DNA from: Xylanibacter ruminicola
GTDB taxonomy: Bacteria > Bacteroidota > Bacteroidia > Bacteroidales > Bacteroidaceae
DNA: 64,000 bases
Direction of reading: 5' to 3'
NCBI RefSeq assembly: GCF_900142525.1
Contig: NZ_FRBD01000011.1
Span: 62,001 to 126,000 of the forward strand
Shown here: positions 59,247 through 64,000 of the stretch, one piece after another
Position numbering within the stretch: position 1 is the stretch's first letter
How the letters are laid out: each line of letters begins with the position of its first letter
Program-made: the position numbers and the translations under genes
The notes under the pieces: generated by a model
What the model was told of the DNA's origin: nothing
Databases searched by the model: none
Seen by the model: only the letters and a program-made list of their open reading frames with translations

Positions 59247-59372
59247 ATGGCCGACGGATATCTAGAGAAACATCATGAGGATTACGAGGCACGCAAGGCG
59301 GCTTGGATCCGAAAAAAGAAGCACTTACCCAAGGCTAAACCCCGAAATATAGAGCGACCCGATGATGTTTGA
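59247..59372 (+). CDS. Conserved 41-aa protein
   Basis: Reads MADGYLEKHHEDYEARKAAW, then IRKKKHLPKAKPRNIERPDDV. Nine bases after the DUF4270 stop, so cotranscribed. Small proteins with the opening 'MAD-x-YLEK-x-x-x-D-Y' occur in Bacteroidota, frequently mislabelled as dehydrogenase. Highly basic; could bind nucleic acid, but nothing else is visible. Confidence 0.6.
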   Translation: MADGYLEKHHEDYEARKAAWIRKKKHLPKAKPRNIERPDDV

Positions 59373-59418
59373 GCACCCTCGTTAATCGAGGGGCGGCGTA
59401 AGCCTGGGTGATAATCTA

Positions 59419-59446
59419 AGAGAGGTAATATTCTACCTCTCTTTTC
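59419..59446. terminator. Terminator between the 41-aa gene and the helicase gene
   Basis: AGAGAGGTA (59419-59427) pairs with TACCTCTCT (59434-59442), 6-base loop, with TTTC on the plus side; convergent genes share it. Confidence 0.75.
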
Positions 59447-61866
59447 TATTTAATAATCTTAAACTTAGCAAACTTTAATAACAGCTGCTTGGTACCGGCA
59501 TTCATGAATTCTACAGTGGCCTTGGTGTTCTCGCCTGTACCTTCTATGCGAACTACGGTACCTACACCAAAACGCATATGCTCAATCTTAGCACCTTCAT
59601 GCAAATCGCTGGAACTTGGGGCCGTTGCCATCGGGCGCGGCGCTACGGCATTATACACACGCTTAAAGTTGGGGCCGAATGGATCAACGGGCTTTTCAGG
59701 CTTTCGAGGTGCTACCACCCTCGGCTTAGGATCGGCCTTGAATTGTGTGGCTACTGGTCTTGGATTCTGCATCCATTCGGGGCCTTCGCTCTGATATCTG
59801 CTACGACTGTTACCACCCCATGTATTTCCTGTGCCATATGTACCGCCATCGTAGCGATTATAAGGCTTTCTGCTAGCTGTGTCTGCCCCACCCGCTTCGC
59901 CATGAACCTCCAGCAGGTCAGGATCGATATCGCGGATAAAGCGCGATGGCGTATCATACTCCATACGTCCATAACGGAATCGATTCTGTGCACAAGTCAA
60001 TATGCAATGTTTTTCTGCGCGCGTGATGGCCACATATAGCAATCTACGCTCTTCTTCAAGCTCTCGTAAGGAGTTGGTACACATGGGCGATGGGAAGATA
60101 TTCTCTTCGAGACCAACTACAAAAACTGTTGGGAACTCCAATCCCTTAGCGGCATGAATTGTCATCAATACCACCTTATCGTTCGAGTCGCCATCGTCGC
60201 TATCCAAGTCAGTAAGCAATGCTACCTCCTGCAAGAAGTCAGGCATATATACTTCATCACCCATATCCTCCTCGCGTCGACTTTCTACAAAGTCCTGCAT
60301 ACCGCTAAGAAACTCTTCAAGGTTCTCCTGGCGCGATATGTCCTCAGGATTTCTTCCACTATATATATCCTTGCTGATACCAGAATTCATGATGATATCA
60401 TGACCCAGCTGGTAGGCATCCTCTGTCTGGATACGGTCAATCCACCCCTCAATCAGCTGTCGGAAGTTCTGTATCTTAGTCATAGTGCCCTTGCTCACAT
60501 CCATCGGGAATAGCACGGGCTCCTTGATAACCTGCCACAAACTTACACCATACTGCTGAGCCGTCTGGATGATTTTACCAACAGTAGTATCACCTATACC
60601 ACGAGCCGGATAGTTGATGATACGTTTAAACGCCTCTTCATCGTTAGGGTTAGCAATCAAGCGGAAATAGGCTATCACATCTTTTATCTCCTTGCGCTGA
60701 TAGAAGCTCAATCCGCCATAAATACGATACGGAATACCGTCTTTACGCATCTGCTCCTCAAAGCTTCGGCTCTGCGAGTTCGTACGATACAGAATGGCAA
60801 AGTCGCTCCAGCTGCAGCGGTCGTTAGCTTTCAGTCGCTTAATATCCTGCGTCACAATCATCGCCTCTTCCCTGTCGCTGTAGGCAGGCTTTAGCTGCAA
60901 GCGCTCGCCATGCTCGTTTTTCGAGAACACGTTCTTTGGTATCTGGCGTTCATTACGCCTGATGAGCGAGTTGGCCGCCTGCACTATCAGCTGTGTCGAA
61001 CGGTAGTTCTGTTCCAGTTTAAACAGCTTAGCGTTGTCATACAAGCTCTGGAAGTTCAGTATGTTATCTATGTTCGCCCCACGGAAGCTGTATATGCTCT
61101 GCGCATCGTCGCCCACCACGCACACTTTCTGCCGTTCTTTAGTCAGCTGATAAACTATTTGCTGTTGGGCAAAGTTGGTATCCTGGTACTCATCAACAAG
61201 CACAAAATGGAATTTTTCGACGTATTTCTGGCGGATTTCTTCATGATTCTTGAACAAGACCCATGTCTGAACCAACAAATCGTCAAAGTCCATTGCGTTC
61301 GCCTGTCGGCATCTCTCCGCGTACCTATTATATATATTAGCCACTTGGGGACGCTTCTGGCTGGCATCATCGCTTGCCCACGCACTCTGCTGATAAGCCT
61401 GAGGCAGAAGTAAGTGGTTCTTAGCCAGCGAGATACGATCGGCTACCGATGAAGGCTTGTACACCTTATCATCCAGCCCCATCTCCTTTATTATCGTCTT
61501 TACTAACGATCGTGCATCCGTCTGGTCGTAGATGGTAAAGTTCGAGTTATAACCTAATTTGTCAGCCTCTGCCCGCAGTATGCGCGCAAACACACTGTGG
61601 AATGTACCCATCTGCAGGTATCGTGCCTGTTCCTCGCCAACAAGTCGACCTATGCGCTCTTTCATCTCTCGCGCAGCCTTGTTGGTAAAGGTTAGTGCCA
61701 GTATCTGCCATGGGGCCATGCCTTGCTGCAGTAGCCAAGCTATTTTATATGTTAGCACTCGCGTTTTACCCGATCCAGCTCCCGCTATCACCAGCGATGC
61801 ACCATCGCAGTATTCCACCGCAACGCGCTGACTTTCATTCAATTGTGTTAATATATCACTATTCAT
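59446..61866 (-). CDS. UvrD/PcrA-type DNA helicase
   Basis: 806 residues from ATG 61866; earlier in-frame starts precede the -7 box leader region. Superfamily 1A motifs: ESQRVAVEYCDG, Walker A GAGSGKTRVL, FTNKAAREMKER, VDEYQDTN, DAQSIYSFRGA, LEQNYRST, TIHAAKGLEFPTVFV and ITRAEK. The C-terminus has a Gly/Arg/Tyr-rich linker (GTYGTGNTWGGNSR) and a Tudor-like end (MRFGVGTVVRIEGTGEN). It works in nucleotide excision and mismatch repair or in displacing RecA. Whether UvrD or PcrA is a naming question only. Confidence 0.96.
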   Translation of the reverse strand: MNSDILTQLNESQRVAVEYCDGASLVIAGAGSGKTRVLTYKIAWLLQQGMAPWQILALTFTNKAAREMKERIGRLVGEEQARYLQMGTFHSVFARILRAEADKLGYNSNFTIYDQTDARSLVKTIIKEMGLDDKVYKPSSVADRISLAKNHLLLPQAYQQSAWASDDASQKRPQVANIYNRYAERCRQANAMDFDDLLVQTWVLFKNHEEIRQKYVEKFHFVLVDEYQDTNFAQQQIVYQLTKERQKVCVVGDDAQSIYSFRGANIDNILNFQSLYDNAKLFKLEQNYRSTQLIVQAANSLIRRNERQIPKNVFSKNEHGERLQLKPAYSDREEAMIVTQDIKRLKANDRCSWSDFAILYRTNSQSRSFEEQMRKDGIPYRIYGGLSFYQRKEIKDVIAYFRLIANPNDEEAFKRIINYPARGIGDTTVGKIIQTAQQYGVSLWQVIKEPVLFPMDVSKGTMTKIQNFRQLIEGWIDRIQTEDAYQLGHDIIMNSGISKDIYSGRNPEDISRQENLEEFLSGMQDFVESRREEDMGDEVYMPDFLQEVALLTDLDSDDGDSNDKVVLMTIHAAKGLEFPTVFVVGLEENIFPSPMCTNSLRELEEERRLLYVAITRAEKHCILTCAQNRFRYGRMEYDTPSRFIRDIDPDLLEVHGEAGGADTASRKPYNRYDGGTYGTGNTWGGNSRSRYQSEGPEWMQNPRPVATQFKADPKPRVVAPRKPEKPVDPFGPNFKRVYNAVAPRPMATAPSSSDLHEGAKIEHMRFGVGTVVRIEGTGENTKATVEFMNAGTKQLLLKFAKFKIIK

Positions 61867-61890
61867 GTACACCATTCTTGTATTGCAGAT

Positions 61891-61899
61891 GCAAAGATA
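61891..61899 (-). promoter_or_regulatory. -7 box of the helicase gene
   Basis: TATCTTTGC on the minus strand, about 24 bases before ATG 61866. It faces away from the promoter at 61919-61952. Confidence 0.65.
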
Positions 61900-61918
61900 C
61901 ATATATTTTTTTGATTTT

Positions 61919-61952
61919 TTTGATGGATTCTAAAAAAAAGTTGTATCTTTGC
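61919..61952 (+). promoter_or_regulatory. Promoter of the secreted-protein gene
   Basis: TTTG (61919-61922), 21-base spacer, TATCTTTGC (61944-61952). Confidence 0.75.
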
Positions 61953-61995
61953 ACAAGTTTTATCAACTATTGTGCAACCAATAAAAACTTTTAAA

Positions 61996-62508
61996 ATGAT
62001 GAAGAAACTTACAATGATTTTTGCAGCACTGGCAATGACAGTTGCAATGCAGGCTCAGACAAAATTCCACGACGTTGAAGCCAACGAGGCTCAGGGCAAG
62101 GTAAAGTCTATCAGCATGAGCGTGATGGGTATGCCACGCAACACAGAGTTTACCGAGGATGGCAAGATGAAACAGGAAGGCATGACTGATGCCAAGTACG
62201 ATGAGAATGGCTACATTCAGGAGGCTACGATGAGCATCATGGGGCAGACTGCAACCATTAAGTTTGCGTGGGAGAATGGCAAGCTGATTTCTCAGACTAT
62301 CGATGCTGCTGGGCAGCAGATCAAGACTACCCTCGTTTACGATGAGAAAGGACTGGTTAAGGCTCAGAAGATGAACATGATGGGCCAGGACGTAGAGACC
62401 CCATTCACCGACTACAAGTTTGATGATAAGGGTAACTGGATAAGCCGCAAAACTAACATGATGGGGCAGGATATGGAAATGACTCGCACCATTACCTATT
62501 ACGAGTAA
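61996..62508 (+). CDS. Secreted hypothetical protein with repeated beta-strands
   Basis: 170 residues from ATG 61996 (or the adjacent ATG at 61999); a GTG at 61972 is less likely. Signal peptide ends AMQAQ (about residue 21). The mature protein has repeated units built around Met-Gly-Gln: ATMSIMGQTATIKF, QKMNMMGQDVETPF, RKTNMMGQDMEMTR, with DEKG/DDKG turns and YKFDDKGNWISR resembling YD/RHS-like strands. Function unknown. Followed by a strong terminator. Confidence 0.75.
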   Translation: MMKKLTMIFAALAMTVAMQAQTKFHDVEANEAQGKVKSISMSVMGMPRNTEFTEDGKMKQEGMTDAKYDENGYIQEATMSIMGQTATIKFAWENGKLISQTIDAAGQQIKTTLVYDEKGLVKAQKMNMMGQDVETPFTDYKFDDKGNWISRKTNMMGQDMEMTRTITYYE

Positions 62509-62531
62509 TTGCATAAACATCACCTTTTTAT

Positions 62532-62571
62532 AAAGTGGGCTCATTTTTTAAGAAAGTGAGCCCACTTTTTA
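62532..62571 (+). terminator. Strong terminator upstream of carB
   Basis: AAAGTGGGCTCA (62532-62543) and TGAGCCCACTTT (62557-62568), a perfect 12-bp stem with T run. Confidence 0.93.
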
Positions 62572-62592
62572 ACACTTTACGGCGGGGCAGAA

Positions 62593-62625
62593 TTTGGAGG
62601 ATTGAATTATTATTCGTAACTTTGC
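62593..62625 (+). promoter_or_regulatory. Promoter of carB
   Basis: TTTG (62593-62596), 20-base spacer, TAACTTTGC (62617-62625), giving a leader of about 35 nt. Confidence 0.85.
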
Positions 62626-62664
62626 AGCCGATTAACAGTAACTCAAAATAAACCCAATACAGAT

Positions 62665-64000
62665 ATGAAAAAAGAACTGAAAAAAGTGTTGGTACTCGGC
62701 TCGGGTGCCTTGAAAATCGGACAAGCTGGTGAGTTTGACTATTCTGGCTCACAGGCGCTGAAGGCACTGCGTGAGGAGGGTATCAAAAGTGTACTCGTAA
62801 ACCCTAACATCGCTACCATCCAGACTAGCGAGGGTATCGCAGACAAGGTGTATTTCCAGCCTGTGAACACTCACTTTGTGACTGAGATCATCAAGAAGGA
62901 ACGCCCAGACGGAATTCTGCTGGCATTTGGCGGACAGACTGCGCTGAACTGCGGTACTGAACTCTACCTGAACGGAACACTGAAGGAGTATGGCGTTGAG
63001 GTGCTCGGTACAAGCGTAGAGGCTATCATGAACACTGAAGACCGCGACCTGTTTGTTAAGAAGCTTGGTGAGGTTGACCTCAAGGTGCCTGTATCTCACG
63101 CTGTAGAGTCGATGGAGGATGCGCTGAAGGCTGCGCACGAGATAGGATTCCCCATCATGATCCGTTCTGCTTACGCTCTGGGAGGTCTCGGTTCTGGTAT
63201 CTGTCCTGACGAGAAGAAGTTTATCGAACTGGCTGAGTCGGCCTTTACCTTTGCTCCACAGATTCTGGTTGAAGAGAGCCTGAAGGGATGGAAGGAGATA
63301 GAGTTTGAGTGCATCCGCGATGCTAACGACCGTTGTTTCACCGTGGCCTCGATGGAGAACTTCGACCCACTGGGTATCCATACTGGTGAGTCAATCGTTG
63401 TGGCTCCTACATGTTCGCTTCGCGAAGAGCAGGTTAAGATGCTGCAGGATATCACCATCAAGTGTGTAAAGCATCTGGGCATCGTGGGCGAGTGTAACAT
63501 TCAGTTCGCATTCAATGCTGAGACTAACGACTATCGTATTATCGAAATCAATGCTCGCTTGAGCCGTAGTTCTGCTCTGGCCTCTAAGGCCACTGGCTAC
63601 CCCCTTGCATTCGTAGCAGCTAAGATAGCTCTAGGCTACACCCTTGACCAGATTGGCGAGATGGGCACCACATCAAGTGCTTACGTAGCTCCACAGCTCG
63701 ACTATATGATCTGTAAGATTCCACGTTGGGACCTCACAAAGTTTGCAGGCGTGAGCCGTCAGATTGGTTCTTCGATGAAGTCGGTTGGTGAGATCATGTC
63801 AATCGGACGCTCGTTCGAGGAGATGATTCAGAAGGGCCTGCGTATGATTGGTCAGGGCATGCACGGATTCGTGGGCAACGACCACACCAAGTTCGACAAC
63901 CTCGACGAGGAGCTGGCCAACCCAACCGACCTGCGTATCTTTGCCATCGCTCAGGCTCTGGAAGAGGGTTACACCATCGAGCGTATCGAGGAGCTCACCA
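62665..64000 (+). CDS. carB: Carbamoyl-phosphate synthase large subunit, N-terminal part (runs out of window)
   Basis: 445 codons from the ATG at 62665 to the window end without a stop; the full protein is about 1070 residues. It opens with [20 protein letters not shown] and [20 protein letters not shown], the biotin-carboxylase-like N-fold, then the first ATP-grasp domain ([49 protein letters not shown]). That domain makes carboxyphosphate from bicarbonate and ATP. The next section begins the oligomerisation domain. Product feeds pyrimidine and arginine synthesis. The small subunit carA is not in the window. Confidence 0.97.
   Translation, partial: MKKELKKVLVLGSGALKIGQAGEFDYSGSQALKALREEGIKSVLVNPNIATIQTSEGIADKVYFQPVNTHFVTEIIKKERPDGILLAFGGQTALNCGTELYLNGTLKEYGVEVLGTSVEAIMNTEDRDLFVKKLGEVDLKVPVSHAVESMEDALKAAHEIGFPIMIRSAYALGGLGSGICPDEKKFIELAESAFTFAPQILVEESLKGWKEIEFECIRDANDRCFTVASMENFDPLGIHTGESIVVAPTCSLREEQVKMLQDITIKCVKHLGIVGECNIQFAFNAETNDYRIIEINARLSRSSALASKATGYPLAFVAAKIALGYTLDQIGEMGTTSSAYVAPQLDYMICKIPRWDLTKFAGVSRQIGSSMKSVGEIMSIGRSFEEMIQKGLRMIGQGMHGFVGNDHTKFDNLDEELANPTDLRIFAIAQALEEGYTIERIEELT

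Noticed and set aside
62749..63381. 210-codon minus-strand ORF
   Set aside because: Antisense to carB, whose reading frame is unmistakable.

Overview
The window comes from a member of the Bacteroidota, most likely Prevotellaceae (Prevotella in the broad sense). Three things point there. Promoters have the Bacteroidota form, with a -33 TTTG/TTG, a spacer of about 20 nt and a -7 box TAnnTTTGC (for example at 2878-2910, 28707-28739, 44668-44700, 62593-62625). Ribosome binding sites are weak. The families DUF4251, DUF4270, DUF4890, DUF5687, DUF3987, BT4734-like and UpxY are typical of the phylum. Genus is inference.

Layout. 1-2849: the end of ftsK, a LolA-like carrier and a DUF5687 membrane protein, then two identical tRNA-Lys(CTT) genes. 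3300-11500: a patchwork of small accessory genes, among them a YqiA/DUF1653 fusion, DUF6440, a YgbA-type protein, DUF4298, an exported glutathione peroxidase-nitroreductase fusion, a thioesterase and a PheC-like periplasmic protein. It also holds several decayed genes and two candidate small RNAs. 11490-28331: a minus-strand surface polysaccharide operon. It starts at an UpxY antiterminator, then Wzm, an MBOAT/SGNH acetylation pair, Wzt with a C-terminal sugar-binding domain, an acyltransferase, seven tandem paralogous GT2 glycosyltransferases, a WecA-type initiating transferase, two more glycosyltransferases and a sugar-nucleotide epimerase. 28450-31450: a graveyard of phage defence. There is an Abi_2 remnant behind an AbiF-RNA-like hairpin, and an AbiL-type ATPase whose RloB partner is cut to 26 codons and followed by an unrecognised 400-aa gene. 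31500-35230: a BT4734-like/PriCT-2-DUF3987/HU module that often accompanies capsule loci in Bacteroidales, behind iteron-like repeats.

35200-64000: mostly housekeeping. DUF4251, DUF389, an outer-membrane barrel, a Y-family polymerase with a 56-aa partner, VanX-like dipeptidase, a PaaI-like thioesterase, MINPP-like phosphatase, an SLC13 transporter, tRNA-Thr and tRNA-Gly, a LysM glucosaminidase, cytidine deaminase, a beta-helix lipoprotein, rubrerythrin, a Fur-family gene with purA and hisS, an AlkD-like protein, DPP3, an AraC-type regulator, recQ, single-domain glycogen synthase, DUF4270, a UvrD/PcrA helicase and the start of carB.

The most striking object is the run of seven GT2 paralogs (15284-21945). 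Their N-terminal catalytic part and C-terminal tail are nearly constant, while the middle varies in a mosaic. Four are joined by the same 19-nt overlapping stop/start junction, which looks like a module joint. A scar at about 11465-11490 carries a fragment of the same gene start. Together with transporter-dependent export and two acetylation systems, this suggests a polysaccharide locus that diversifies by duplication and recombination between copies.
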